A DNA stretch of 45,737 nucleotides from an uncultured Prevotella sp. (lineage in GTDB: Bacteria; Bacteroidota; Bacteroidia; Bacteroidales; Bacteroidaceae). A program made the translations under genes and the position numbers. The notes beneath the pieces were generated by a model. It had not been told where the DNA came from, searched no databases, and worked only from the letters and a program-made list of their open reading frames with translations. Below, one piece after another: positions 15,656-25,060 of this stretch (positions within the stretch are counted from its first letter, which is position 1; each line of letters begins with the position of its first letter). The stretch is taken from positions 1 through 45,737 of the forward strand of contig NZ_CALMHT010000123.1 of assembly GCF_937863835.1 (NCBI RefSeq), in the 5' to 3' direction.

Positions 15656-16109
15656 TCTTTTCGTGTTGTTTGCTGCCGGCATGTACGCCCAGGATTCAAT
15701 ATATGTGGTACCCTTACCAAAGGATACCAAGGTTAAGTATGATGTGGATATAGAATTTGGTAAAGCCGGTATCAGTGGCATCTGTATTATGAAAACAGAT
15801 AGTACCGGTTCTAAAGGAACTGTCGTCAATGAGTTCGGTATAAAACTGATGGATTTTACCGTCTCATCAGATAGGTCAAAGGTTGAATTGGTGGATGTAT
15901 CCGATTTTATCGATAAATGGTATATCCGTAAGGTAATCACAAGTGATCTCGGTATATTATTTTCTTCCACAAAAGACATGGAGGGAAAAGAACAGGAACA
16001 TCGGTCGTTGTCTGTTGATACTGATGGTACGATTGTTCTCAAGAACACGAGATATAACATAACGTACAATTTTAAAATAAACGATCAAAAAGATGAAGTT
16101 GCAGAATAG
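15630..16109 (+). CDS. Secreted protein of unknown function, polyene operon
   Basis: About 159 aa from ATG 15630, chosen because it gives a clean signal peptide (MRRSLVLISLFVLFAAGMYA, cleavage before Gln). The frame extends upstream to 15576 but that start would bury the signal. It overlaps the LolA-like gene by 26 nt. The mature part is predicted beta-rich (KYDVDIEFGKAGISGICIM) without Cys for lipidation. I do not recognise the family. Position directly after LolA suggests a periplasmic role in delivery of the product to the outer membrane. Confidence 0.68.
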   Translation: MRRSLVLISLFVLFAAGMYAQDSIYVVPLPKDTKVKYDVDIEFGKAGISGICIMKTDSTGSKGTVVNEFGIKLMDFTVSSDRSKVELVDVSDFIDKWYIRKVITSDLGILFSSTKDMEGKEQEHRSLSVDTDGTIVLKNTRYNITYNFKINDQKDEVAE

Positions 16110-16455
16110 TATGTACCGTATCGTCAATTCGTCTGAAGAGACTGATATGATAGATTATCAGATAGAATTGAACCCTGAACATTATATTTACAAGGCGCAT
16201 TTTCCTGGTAATCCCATAACACCGGGGGTATGTATTATTAAGATGATAACCGAGGTCTTAGAACAACGACTGAATAGACAGTTGACTTTACTGAGAATCT
16301 CAAATTTAAAGTTTATCTCCACAATCAGTCCTCTGGGTAATAAATTGATGGATATACAACTGACGATGAATCAGACAGATGAATCATATCATGCAAAAGG
16401 AATCGTAAGGAGTGAAGAAACTGTATTTACTAAATTTTCATTAGTATATAGATAA
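16093..16455 (+). CDS. Hotdog dehydratase-like protein, ApeI-like (His kept, Glu missing)
   Basis: 120 aa, FabA/FabZ-like. It has the canonical catalytic loop AHFPGNPITPGV with H36. In FabZ the partner Glu lies 14 residues after the His; here that residue is K50 (GVCIIKMI). The acid is therefore missing. In the operon's other hotdog protein (9520) the situation is the reverse. Since the FabZ active site combines His and Glu from opposite subunits of a dimer, a mixed dimer would have one complete site. ATG 16111 (six codons later) is an alternative start free of overlap with the preceding gene. Confidence 0.82.
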   Translation: MKLQNSMYRIVNSSEETDMIDYQIELNPEHYIYKAHFPGNPITPGVCIIKMITEVLEQRLNRQLTLLRISNLKFISTISPLGNKLMDIQLTMNQTDESYHAKGIVRSEETVFTKFSLVYR

Positions 16456-16461
16456 TAGACA

Positions 16462-17223
16462 ATGGATGGGATACGTAAAATAATGAATGATAATCGTATT
16501 TGTGTTATTGTGCCTACCTACAATAACGCCAGTACTATCGTTGACGTTCTCACCCGAATAAATCACCAGACAGAAAACATCATCGTTGTTGTTGACGGTA
16601 GTACGGATACAACAAATCAACAGCTAAAGTCTTTACCATTTGTTGTGGATGTTGTCTCCTATAAGGATAATAAAGGAAAGGGTACTGCCTTGGTCAAGGG
16701 TTTCAAAAGGGCCATTAAACAAGGATTCGAATATGCTTTGACGATAGATGCCGATGGACAGCATTTTCCCGAAGACATACCGGTACTAATCAATGCGTTT
16801 ACCGACAACAGAGATGCACTTATCGTAGGATGTCGCAACCTTCGTGAAGACAATATGCCTGCCGGAAGCACTTTTGCCAATAAATTTTCCAATTTCTGGT
16901 TCCGTATTCAGACAGGTATCTCACTGGGTGACACACAAAGTGGTTATCGTCTTTATCCGCTCAGTCGTCTTCCCCATATTGGTCTGATAACGTCGCGGTA
17001 TGAGTCGGAACTTGAACTTTTGGTGTTCAGTGCTTGGAAGGGACTGAAAATCGTACCTGTATCTGTGCGCGTGTATTATCCTCCGGTAGAAGAACGTGTG
17101 AGTCATTTTCGTCCTTTTGCCGACTTTGGTAGGATTAGTCTGCTCAATACACTTTTGTGTTTCGGCGCGGTCGTCTACGGATATCCACTATTGTTATTTA
17201 AAAAAATGAGGAGGAGACGATGA
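16462..17223 (+). CDS. Family 2 glycosyltransferase
   Basis: 253 aa. GT-A fold with CVIVPTYNNASTI at the start, VVVDGSTDTT for nucleotide-sugar binding and DADGQHFPEDIP as the metal-binding DXD-type motif. A hydrophobic segment near the C-terminus (LLCFGAVVYGYPLLLF) anchors it to the inner membrane. It may add a sugar to a lipid anchor of the polyene. A second start at 16483 (MNDNRICV) is possible. It overlaps the MMPL gene as ATGA and so is tightly coupled to it. Confidence 0.9.
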   Translation: MDGIRKIMNDNRICVIVPTYNNASTIVDVLTRINHQTENIIVVVDGSTDTTNQQLKSLPFVVDVVSYKDNKGKGTALVKGFKRAIKQGFEYALTIDADGQHFPEDIPVLINAFTDNRDALIVGCRNLREDNMPAGSTFANKFSNFWFRIQTGISLGDTQSGYRLYPLSRLPHIGLITSRYESELELLVFSAWKGLKIVPVSVRVYYPPVEERVSHFRPFADFGRISLLNTLLCFGAVVYGYPLLLFKKMRRRR

Positions 17224-20200
17224 CCGATCTGTTTGTGAAGATATATGATTATTTATCGGGGAAAAAGCGAATTACTGCCATTTTCCTTCTCGTATTTGTG
17301 GCTTTATGTATATTTGTATCATTCAATATCAACTATGAAGAAGATATATCCAAATTTCTGCCACAGAACAAGCAGAATGAAAAGTATGCTGAGGTATATA
17401 AGCAAATAACTAACCAAGACAAGATTATTGTCATATTCTCGTCAGCAGACACCACACGTGTCGTACCATCTGATACGTTGGAAGAAGTGATGGACAGATT
17501 CGCAAATATTTGTAGCAAGACCGACAGCAGTAGGATGGTCAGAAATCTGCAAGTACATGTAGATGAATCTAAAATGATGGATATGCTCGCATTTGTATAT
17601 GCCAATTATCCATATTTTATGACAGACAAAGATTACGAGCGTGTAGATTCAATTCTTAATAGTCCTCAATCCATAACTAAAAGTTTGGTAGAAGATAAAC
17701 AGATGTTGATGTTGCCTACTGCCAGTAACAGTTTGGAAAGTATGCGTTATGACCCTTTACATCTTTTCTCGCCAGTACTGTCACGACTCCAGTCATTCCA
17801 GATGAGTAATCAGTTTAATATCATCGATGGTTGTATTTTCACAAAAGACGGAAAGCGCGGACTTGTCATTCTTTCGACACCTTATGGTGTTAATGAATCT
17901 AAGAAAAACGCCATGCTCAATGATTTGATTAATGGCATCATATCCAAGACAGAAAAAGAATATCCGTCTGTCCATATATCTGCAATAGGCGCCCCTCTGA
18001 TAGCTGTAAGCAATGCCAGTCAAATTAAGAAAGACAGTATATTGGCGGTTTCAATAGCTGTTGTACTTATTCTTGTCCTACTGTTGTTGCATTATCGCCG
18101 ACTGTCCGACCTGTTATGGATTGGTATCTCGATTATATTCGGATGGTTGTTTGCCTTATCGGGTATGGCATTATTCTCAGATAATATATCGATCATTGTT
18201 CTGGGAATAGGTTCTGTGATTATCGGTATATCTGTCAATTATCCACTGCATTATTTAGATCACTTAAATGAAGAGAAAGATAAACGGGAGGCTCTTCGTG
18301 AGATGGTCCCTCCACTGTTGATAGGTAATATCACTACTGTCAGTGCATTCTTATGTCTGATATGGTTGGATGCCGCGGCCATGCGCGATTTAGGACTGTT
18401 CGGTTCTCTGATGCTGATAGGAACAATCCTGTTCGTGTTGGTATTCTTGCCGTTATATGCTAAGAAGCATAAGATTGAACACCGTCATCTGAATTTGAAT
18501 ATTGATGTCATTAATTTGAATACCAGACGACATAGTCGTATTTTTATCTTGATAATAACAGTCGTCACGATTGTGCTGGGATGGTTTAGTGTTCATACTT
18601 CCTTTGATTCTAACTTGCAGCATATTAATTATATGACAGACCAGCAGCGCCGGGATATGGAACTGATGGCATCTGCCACCGATGACCAAAACAGTTCTCA
18701 AGTATATGTTGTATCAGAAGGACACAGTCTAACCGGTGCGCTGACTAACAATGAAAAGATTCAGGATACGATCTGTCAATTGCAGAATACAAAGGTAAGT
18801 GGAGTGGATAATTACTTGCCTACAGCAGACAGACAGAAGAAGGTATTGGAAAAATGGCATTCTTTCTGGGCTAGTCGTGCAGGTATGTTGACAGCCAGAC
18901 TCAAAACGGAATCAGAGAAACAGGGCTTCGCGCCAGATGCTTTTAAACCGTTTTTAGATGCTATAAACAGTAAACACGAAGTTCAGCCGATTGAATATTT
19001 TCAACCCATATATCAGAACTTGGAAGGCAGTTATATATTGAAGAATAAAAATGCCGTGATGGTTGTCAATTATGTTCATATCCCGAATCACGAAGAAGAT
19101 ATATTTAAAAACAGAATAAACAGAACAGATTCCGCTGATATATTCGCATTCAGCGTGAAGGATATCGGCAATCAGTTGGTCAATGTACTATCGGATAGTT
19201 TCAACTATATAGGATTCGTATGTGGATTTGTCGTTTTCTTTTTTCTCTGGTTGTCATTTGGAAGAATAGAACTGAGTCTGATGTCTTTCCTGCCTTTAGC
19301 CGTGAGTTGGATATGGATTCTTGGCATTATGGATATGTGCGGGATAAAGTTTAATATAGTAAATATAATACTTGCTACTTTCATTTTCGGACAAGGTGAC
19401 GATTATACGATATTCATCACCGAAGGTCTTATGGCGGAATATGCATATCGCCGTCCCCGACTTGAAGCATATAAAAGTAGTGTGGCCCTTTCTGCATTGA
19501 TTATGTTTATCGGTATAGGCACATTGATATTAGCCCGTCATCCAGCATTACGTTCACTGGCTGAAGTAACGATTATCGGTATGTTCACAGTGGTGCTGAT
19601 GGCATATTACATACCCCCAATCGTATTCAAATGGGTAACCACAAATCATGGAAATTTCAGACAAGTGCCAATAACACTTAAAAGAATCGGGTATTCTCTT
19701 TTTGCTTTGCTCTTTTTTATTTTCATGATGTATCTCTTCATGTTGCCATACACATGGCTCTATTTTCATATAGGCAAGACAACTGAAAAAAAGAAGTTGC
19801 GTTATCACAGACTAATACAGAGAATGTCCGACTTTGTCATTCACCGTGTTCCTGGCGTGAAGTTTACGCTCGATAATGCAGTTGTCGAATCATTCGACAA
19901 ACCGGCTGTCATTATATGCAATCATCAGTCGCATCTCGATCTGATGTGTCTTATGATGCTTACACCCAAAATGGTCTTCCTTACAAACGATTGGGTATGG
20001 AATAATCCATTCTATGGTATGGTCATAAAATATGCAGAGTTCTATCCTGTGTCAGACGGCATTGAGAATAATAAAGAACGTATCTTGTCGTTATATAATC
20101 GGGGATATTCGATAGCGGTATTCCCTGAAGGAACACGATCTGAAGATTGTTCAATTCTGCGTTTCCATAAAGGTGCTTTTTATCTGGCAGAATTTCTCAA

Positions 20201-20756
20201 GGCTGACATACTCCCTATCTTCATCCATGGTGTGGGACATGTATTACCAAAGAAGGACTTTATGCTGAGGGAAGGAAATATTGATGTTGAAGTATGCAAA
20301 CGTATAAAGGTGGATGATTATACGTATGGTGATAATGCCCGCCAACGAACATCTGCCATACATAAATACTACAAGTCACACTATGATGAACTATGCGACA
20401 AGTTGGAAAATAGCCATTATTATGTTCCATTATTAAAATATCAGTATATATACAAGGGATATGATATAGAGCATCGCTGCAGAAAGGTCCTTCGTAACAA
20501 TAATGATTTCGCATCTGTCATCGATGCTAATGAATACAAAGGACATCATGTCGTGTGGGTGAGAAACTGCGGTAACGGGGAAATGGCATACCTTTTCGCA
20601 TTGGTACACAAGAATACACAAGTGTATGCCTTTGTGAATGAGACAGACAGTTATGACTTGCTATCTGCCATGGCCCATCTTCCTGCAAATCTTCATGTAA
20701 TAAAAGATGCTGAAGAAGGTAGCCTGCCCCGATATGACAAATGTATAACGTTATAA
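17220..20756 (+). CDS. MMPL/RND-type exporter fused to a PlsC acyltransferase and a C-terminal Rossmann-like domain
   Basis: 1178 aa, three parts. Residues 1-850 form an RND/MMPL-type transporter: a first helix at 17-36, a large periplasmic domain, a helix bundle to about 415, then a second repeat with a helix at 440-458, a second periplasmic domain and a bundle from about 661; the motif GQGDDYTIFI lies in the second half. Residues about 870-1060 are a PlsC-type acyltransferase with HX4D (H902-D907, NHQSHLDL) and FPEGTRSE at 968-975. Residues about 1090-1178 resemble the start of a Rossmann methyltransferase (VVWVRNCGNGEMAYLFAL) but are cut short. It would couple acylation at the cytoplasmic face to export of the polyene lipid. 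MMPL-acyltransferase fusions are known from such clusters; the last domain is unexpected. Confidence 0.88.
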   Translation: MTDLFVKIYDYLSGKKRITAIFLLVFVALCIFVSFNINYEEDISKFLPQNKQNEKYAEVYKQITNQDKIIVIFSSADTTRVVPSDTLEEVMDRFANICSKTDSSRMVRNLQVHVDESKMMDMLAFVYANYPYFMTDKDYERVDSILNSPQSITKSLVEDKQMLMLPTASNSLESMRYDPLHLFSPVLSRLQSFQMSNQFNIIDGCIFTKDGKRGLVILSTPYGVNESKKNAMLNDLINGIISKTEKEYPSVHISAIGAPLIAVSNASQIKKDSILAVSIAVVLILVLLLLHYRRLSDLLWIGISIIFGWLFALSGMALFSDNISIIVLGIGSVIIGISVNYPLHYLDHLNEEKDKREALREMVPPLLIGNITTVSAFLCLIWLDAAAMRDLGLFGSLMLIGTILFVLVFLPLYAKKHKIEHRHLNLNIDVINLNTRRHSRIFILIITVVTIVLGWFSVHTSFDSNLQHINYMTDQQRRDMELMASATDDQNSSQVYVVSEGHSLTGALTNNEKIQDTICQLQNTKVSGVDNYLPTADRQKKVLEKWHSFWASRAGMLTARLKTESEKQGFAPDAFKPFLDAINSKHEVQPIEYFQPIYQNLEGSYILKNKNAVMVVNYVHIPNHEEDIFKNRINRTDSADIFAFSVKDIGNQLVNVLSDSFNYIGFVCGFVVFFFLWLSFGRIELSLMSFLPLAVSWIWILGIMDMCGIKFNIVNIILATFIFGQGDDYTIFITEGLMAEYAYRRPRLEAYKSSVALSALIMFIGIGTLILARHPALRSLAEVTIIGMFTVVLMAYYIPPIVFKWVTTNHGNFRQVPITLKRIGYSLFALLFFIFMMYLFMLPYTWLYFHIGKTTEKKKLRYHRLIQRMSDFVIHRVPGVKFTLDNAVVESFDKPAVIICNHQSHLDLMCLMMLTPKMVFLTNDWVWNNPFYGMVIKYAEFYPVSDGIENNKERILSLYNRGYSIAVFPEGTRSEDCSILRFHKGAFYLAEFLKADILPIFIHGVGHVLPKKDFMLREGNIDVEVCKRIKVDDYTYGDNARQRTSAIHKYYKSHYDELCDKLENSHYYVPLLKYQYIYKGYDIEHRCRKVLRNNNDFASVIDANEYKGHHVVWVRNCGNGEMAYLFALVHKNTQVYAFVNETDSYDLLSAMAHLPANLHVIKDAEEGSLPRYDKCITL

Positions 20757-20767
20757 AGGACATCATG

Positions 20768-22264
20768 ATGAGTAAGAAATGTATTATAATAGGAAGTGGA
20801 CTAGGTGGTCTGTCTTGCGGATTCATTCTTTCGAAGAACGGATATGATGTTACTATACTCGAACAGAATATGCAAGTGGGAGGATGCCTTCAGTGCTTTT
20901 CCCGCAATCAGGTGAAGTTTGAGACGGGAATGCATTTTATCGGCAGTGCGGATAAAGGACAGACTCTTGCCCGTTTACTGCATTATCTGGAGATTGATAA
21001 GGACGTAAAACTGAGTAGGCTTGATAGAAATGGATATGATATCATATCCTTAAAAGGCGAACAGTTTAGGTTCGCGAACGGCAAAGAACAGTTTATTAAC
21101 CAGATGGCATCCTATTTCCCTAAAGAAAAGGATAATTTGTACCGGTATTTTTCGCTCGTTGAAAATGTTGCAAATGCTTCTTCTCTGCATACGATGAATA
21201 GTGCAGACAACGATACTCCGTTAAGTACTGAATATCAGCTAAGAAGTATTAATAGTGTGATAGAAGAGATTATCAATGATGAAGTGTTACGTGGCGTTCT
21301 AGTTGGAAATCTGCCTCTCTATGCGGCAGAAAGAGACAAAACCCCTTTCTCAACTCATGCATTCATCATGGATTTTTATAACCAGAGTGCATTCAGAATA
21401 GTGGGAGGCAGTGATAATATTGCTATGTCTCTAGTCCATTCTATTGAACGGTTCGGAGGTAAGGTCTTGACACATCAGAAAGTGGCTCGTATCGAATGTA
21501 ATGAGAGACAAGCTACGGGTGTGACGACAGTAAAAGGAGATTTCTATCCAGCTGACATCGTTATTTCTGATACACATCCTATACGTACGTTAGAGATGGT
21601 TGAATCCCCTCTTCTGCGACCCGCTTATCGTCATCGGGTGGAATCACTCCCGAATACTACCGGAGGCTTTTCCGTCTATCTGAGGTTCAAGGATAATGTA
21701 GTTCCTTATATGAATAGTAATTTCTATGGGTATAATCAGTCATCACCGTGGAACTGTGAGAAATATGATTCTGGTACATGGCCCAAGGGATATCTGTATA
21801 TGCATTTATGCAAAGAAGATAACCAAAAATTTGCATCGAGTGGAGTCATTCTGTCTTATATGAACTTCAACGAAGTTTCTAAATGGCAGGGAACACATAT
21901 CGAAAACCGTGGAGATGATTATAAAGAGTTTAAAAAGAATAAGGCGGAAATACTGCTCAATCGTGTTGAACAGGATTTTCCGGGATTAAGGAATAACATT
22001 GCAGAATATTATACTTCCACTCCGCTCACCTATTTAGACTACACAGGTACTGAAGGCGGTTCAATGTATGGTGTCGCAAAGGATATCTCTCTAGGATTAT
22101 CTTGTCGTATTCATCATCGTACAAAAATACCTAATCTGTTGTTGACCGGTCAGAATATTAATTCCCATGGAATACTTGGCGTTTTGGTCGGTACAATAGT
22201 GACATGTTCGGAACTATTGACTTCAGAACTTATCTTTAATCAAATACGGGAGGCAAACAGATGA
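20768..22264 (+). CDS. Phytoene-desaturase-like FAD oxidoreductase 1
   Basis: 498 aa from ATG 20768, preferred because AAAGGA at 20755-20760 gives a good 7-nt spacing; ATG 20765 is the alternative. The dinucleotide-binding motif is IIGSGLGGLSCGF near residues 6-18, followed by ILEQNMQVGGCLQCFSR, the pattern of CrtI/CrtISO/retinol-saturase-type flavoproteins. The C-terminus has LLLTGQNINSHGILGV for FAD binding. Members dehydrogenate, saturate or isomerise conjugated polyenes, so the aryl polyene chain is a natural substrate. The next gene is a paralogue, suggesting tandem duplication and possibly a heterodimer or two sequential steps. Confidence 0.88.
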   Translation: MSKKCIIIGSGLGGLSCGFILSKNGYDVTILEQNMQVGGCLQCFSRNQVKFETGMHFIGSADKGQTLARLLHYLEIDKDVKLSRLDRNGYDIISLKGEQFRFANGKEQFINQMASYFPKEKDNLYRYFSLVENVANASSLHTMNSADNDTPLSTEYQLRSINSVIEEIINDEVLRGVLVGNLPLYAAERDKTPFSTHAFIMDFYNQSAFRIVGGSDNIAMSLVHSIERFGGKVLTHQKVARIECNERQATGVTTVKGDFYPADIVISDTHPIRTLEMVESPLLRPAYRHRVESLPNTTGGFSVYLRFKDNVVPYMNSNFYGYNQSSPWNCEKYDSGTWPKGYLYMHLCKEDNQKFASSGVILSYMNFNEVSKWQGTHIENRGDDYKEFKKNKAEILLNRVEQDFPGLRNNIAEYYTSTPLTYLDYTGTEGGSMYGVAKDISLGLSCRIHHRTKIPNLLLTGQNINSHGILGVLVGTIVTCSELLTSELIFNQIREANR

Positions 22265-23781
22265 GTAGAAGTGTAATAGTGATAGGCGGAGGACTTGGTG
22301 GTCTCTTTACAGGGGCACTTCTCGCAAAAGAAGGCTTTGCAGTATCTGTATTTGAAAAAAACGATACGATAGGCGGAGGACTACAGACCTTTTCGCGAAA
22401 AGGATTTAGTTTTGAAACAGGAATGCATATTCTGGGCGGTCTGCGTGAAGGTGGTTCAATATACAAAATATGCAGATACCTAGAGGTAATGGATAAAATT
22501 AGAGTTAGTGATGTAGATCATGACTGTATTGACAGTATCACATATTTGTCCGACGGAAAGACTTATCGTATACCTGAAGGACGTGATGCTTTTACTGAAT
22601 ATCTCATCAGTGAATTCCCGGATGAAAAAGATAATATCAAGGCTTATGTTACAGCTCTGTATGATTTGACAGAAGAAGTTGATTTCTTTTATTTAAGAGA
22701 AGGTAAAGATTCTCTTTTTTCCCATTCAGAACAGTTCTTGTGGCCTGCGGATGAATTTATCGCCCATTACGTAAAGAATCCGAAGTTAAGAGACCTTCTT
22801 GCATATATGAATCCTATGTATGGAGGTGTCAAAGGTCATACACCTGCTTACGTCCACGCACTTATCAATGTGTTGTATATTAACGGCCCCAGTCGTTTCG
22901 TGGGTGGCAGTCAGCAACTTGCAGATGCACTCGCTGACATCATTACCGAAAAAGGAGGAAATATATATGCGGGTGAAGGTATTAGTCATATTCATGTCAC
23001 CGACCACATGATTGATAGCGTGGAGACTACAAAAGGAAATAGATATCATGGCGATTTTTATATATCAGCAATTCATCCATGTTCACTGTTGAGAATCACA
23101 GATAATAGTGCTTTCCCCAAATCTTATCGCGATAGAATAAACGGTATACAGAATACCTATTCTGCTTTCACCCTTTATATCATTTTCAAAGAGAACATGT
23201 TCCCATATATTAATCATACATGCTACTTTCAGGATGATTATGGTATGGTGTGGGACCATGGTGAATATGATGCATCCAACTGGCCTAGAGGTTTTATGTA
23301 TATGACACCAAACGATGTGGAACAGGGCCGGTATGCTACGAAGATGATAGTGAATTGTATCATGAATTATGAGACCGTGCGCCAGTGGGAAAATACGACA
23401 GTCGGCCACCGTGGAAAAGAATACGAAAAATGGAAACTATCGTGTTCGGATATGATTATTAATAAACTGGAACGTTTGCATCCGGGCTTTAAGTATACGA
23501 TAGATACGGTATACTCTTCAAGTCCTTTGACTATACGCGATTACTATAATGAAAAAGAAGGAGCCCTGTATGGAGTGATGAAAGATTGCCGTAATATCGT
23601 AGCATCTCAGATACCTGTATATACAAAGGTGAGAAATCTTTATCTCACAGGTCAGAATATAAATCTGCACGGTTTTTGTGGTGTACCTCTTACAGCGATA
23701 AATACTGTTGAGGCTATCATAGGAAATAATAAATTGATTAATAAAATAAACTTATATAACAGCACAGATGGAAAAGATTAG
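22261..23781 (+). CDS. Phytoene-desaturase-like FAD oxidoreductase 2
   Basis: 506 aa, a paralogue of the gene before it, which it overlaps as ATGA. FAD-binding VIGGGLGGLFTGALLAKEG at the N-terminus, VFEKNDTIGGGLQTFSRKG next, and LYLTGQNINLHGFCGVP at the C-terminus. The conserved FETGMHILGG segment aligns with FETGMHFIGS of the first copy. The two are clearly diverged, so the duplication is old and both have been kept under selection. Likely role: oxidation state or cis/trans state of the polyene. No membrane segment is obvious. Confidence 0.88.
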   Translation: MSRSVIVIGGGLGGLFTGALLAKEGFAVSVFEKNDTIGGGLQTFSRKGFSFETGMHILGGLREGGSIYKICRYLEVMDKIRVSDVDHDCIDSITYLSDGKTYRIPEGRDAFTEYLISEFPDEKDNIKAYVTALYDLTEEVDFFYLREGKDSLFSHSEQFLWPADEFIAHYVKNPKLRDLLAYMNPMYGGVKGHTPAYVHALINVLYINGPSRFVGGSQQLADALADIITEKGGNIYAGEGISHIHVTDHMIDSVETTKGNRYHGDFYISAIHPCSLLRITDNSAFPKSYRDRINGIQNTYSAFTLYIIFKENMFPYINHTCYFQDDYGMVWDHGEYDASNWPRGFMYMTPNDVEQGRYATKMIVNCIMNYETVRQWENTTVGHRGKEYEKWKLSCSDMIINKLERLHPGFKYTIDTVYSSSPLTIRDYYNEKEGALYGVMKDCRNIVASQIPVYTKVRNLYLTGQNINLHGFCGVPLTAINTVEAIIGNNKLINKINLYNSTDGKD

Positions 23782-25054
23782 AATGAAACTTATATATCCG
23801 AAGTGGAAGAAACTGTCAGGTCAGACTACTTTCAATCTTCCACCTCACGGACCTGTCGCTTTTGCTGCCACTTTACCCGACAATGTGGAAGTATCATTTA
23901 CTGATGAAAATGTCGAAGGTATAGATTTTGAAGAAGAATGTGATGTTGTGGCACTTTCTATGATGCTAAGTACACAGGTAAAGCGCGGGTGGGAGATAGC
24001 CGATGAGTATCACAAGCGCGGAAAAATGGTAATGGCCGGTGGTATTTCGACAATGCTGCATGCTGAAGAGATGGTGAATTATATAGACTCTGTCTTTCTC
24101 GGTGAAAGTGAAGGACGTATGGAAGCAGTCATGCAGGATTTCGTGGATGGCAAATTGAAGAAGATTTATAATTTCATGGGCCAATTACCGCCTATAGAAC
24201 TTGTGGGACCATGCCGCAGGGATTTATATAAACGTGAACTATACAATCATAAAGGGGTGCAGATGGTAGACCTTTTTCATGCCAGTCGTGGATGTCGTTT
24301 CAGTTGTTACCCTTGCGCTGTTTCATATTTGGGAGGTAGATGCTTCCGTCCACGCCCTTTTGACAAGGTAGTGGAAGATATGGCAACGATAGAAAATAAC
24401 CGTCTTTTTATTGTAGACAATTCATTAGCACAAAACAAGGAATGGGAAAAAGAATTGTTTCGAGCCATTGCACCATTGAAGAAAAAATGGATCAGTCATA
24501 CCATTGAAGATGATGATGAAGTGCTGGATCTCGCCTATAAAGCTGGCGCATGGTATGTGTATCAGGCGGTATACGACACGTCCGATTATATCAAGGAAAG
24601 AGTCAAACGTTATCATGATCACGGAATAGGAGTAGAGGGTACCATATTATTAGGATTGGACAATCAGACAGAAGATGATGTTAAACGCCTAATAGATTTC
24701 TTGGGCGAGATTAATTTGGATCTGGCAGAATTTACTGTACTTACACCTTTCCCACACACCAAAGTTTATGATGACTTGCTCCGTCAAAACCGTATTTTCG
24801 ATTTCGACTGGAATCATTATAATGCCGGTCAGGTGGTTTTTGAACCGAAGAATATGTCTGCCCAACGTCTTCAGGAATTGTATGATTATGCATGGAAGAG
24901 TTTCTATGCGGATGAAAGTCAAGAACAAAAGATGTTCAACTTGTTCTGCAATGTGGCATTGCGAGAAATGGAAGAAGGAACTTATCGCCCCCGTAATCGC
25001 AAATTGATCAATAAATCATTCGGCAAAGATGTTGTTAGAAATATAAAGAATTAA
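23768..25054 (+). CDS. Radical SAM protein with N-terminal B12-binding-type domain
   Basis: 428 aa. The N-terminal 130 residues look like a cobalamin-binding (B12_binding) domain, with VVALSMMLSTQ and VMAGGISTMLHAEEM, though no DxHxxG motif is seen, so cobalamin would bind base-off or not at all. The radical SAM cluster motif is C176-x3-C180-x2-C183 in SRGCRFSCYPC. Such enzymes carry out methyl transfers to unactivated carbon, ring rearrangements or cyclisations. The substrate is not predictable; a late-stage modification of the polyene or its head group is an inference from position. ATG 23783 (MKLIYPKW) is an alternative start that avoids the 14-nt overlap. Confidence 0.88.
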   Translation: MEKIRMKLIYPKWKKLSGQTTFNLPPHGPVAFAATLPDNVEVSFTDENVEGIDFEEECDVVALSMMLSTQVKRGWEIADEYHKRGKMVMAGGISTMLHAEEMVNYIDSVFLGESEGRMEAVMQDFVDGKLKKIYNFMGQLPPIELVGPCRRDLYKRELYNHKGVQMVDLFHASRGCRFSCYPCAVSYLGGRCFRPRPFDKVVEDMATIENNRLFIVDNSLAQNKEWEKELFRAIAPLKKKWISHTIEDDDEVLDLAYKAGAWYVYQAVYDTSDYIKERVKRYHDHGIGVEGTILLGLDNQTEDDVKRLIDFLGEINLDLAEFTVLTPFPHTKVYDDLLRQNRIFDFDWNHYNAGQVVFEPKNMSAQRLQELYDYAWKSFYADESQEQKMFNLFCNVALREMEEGTYRPRNRKLINKSFGKDVVRNIKN

Positions 25055-25060
25055 AGAGAT

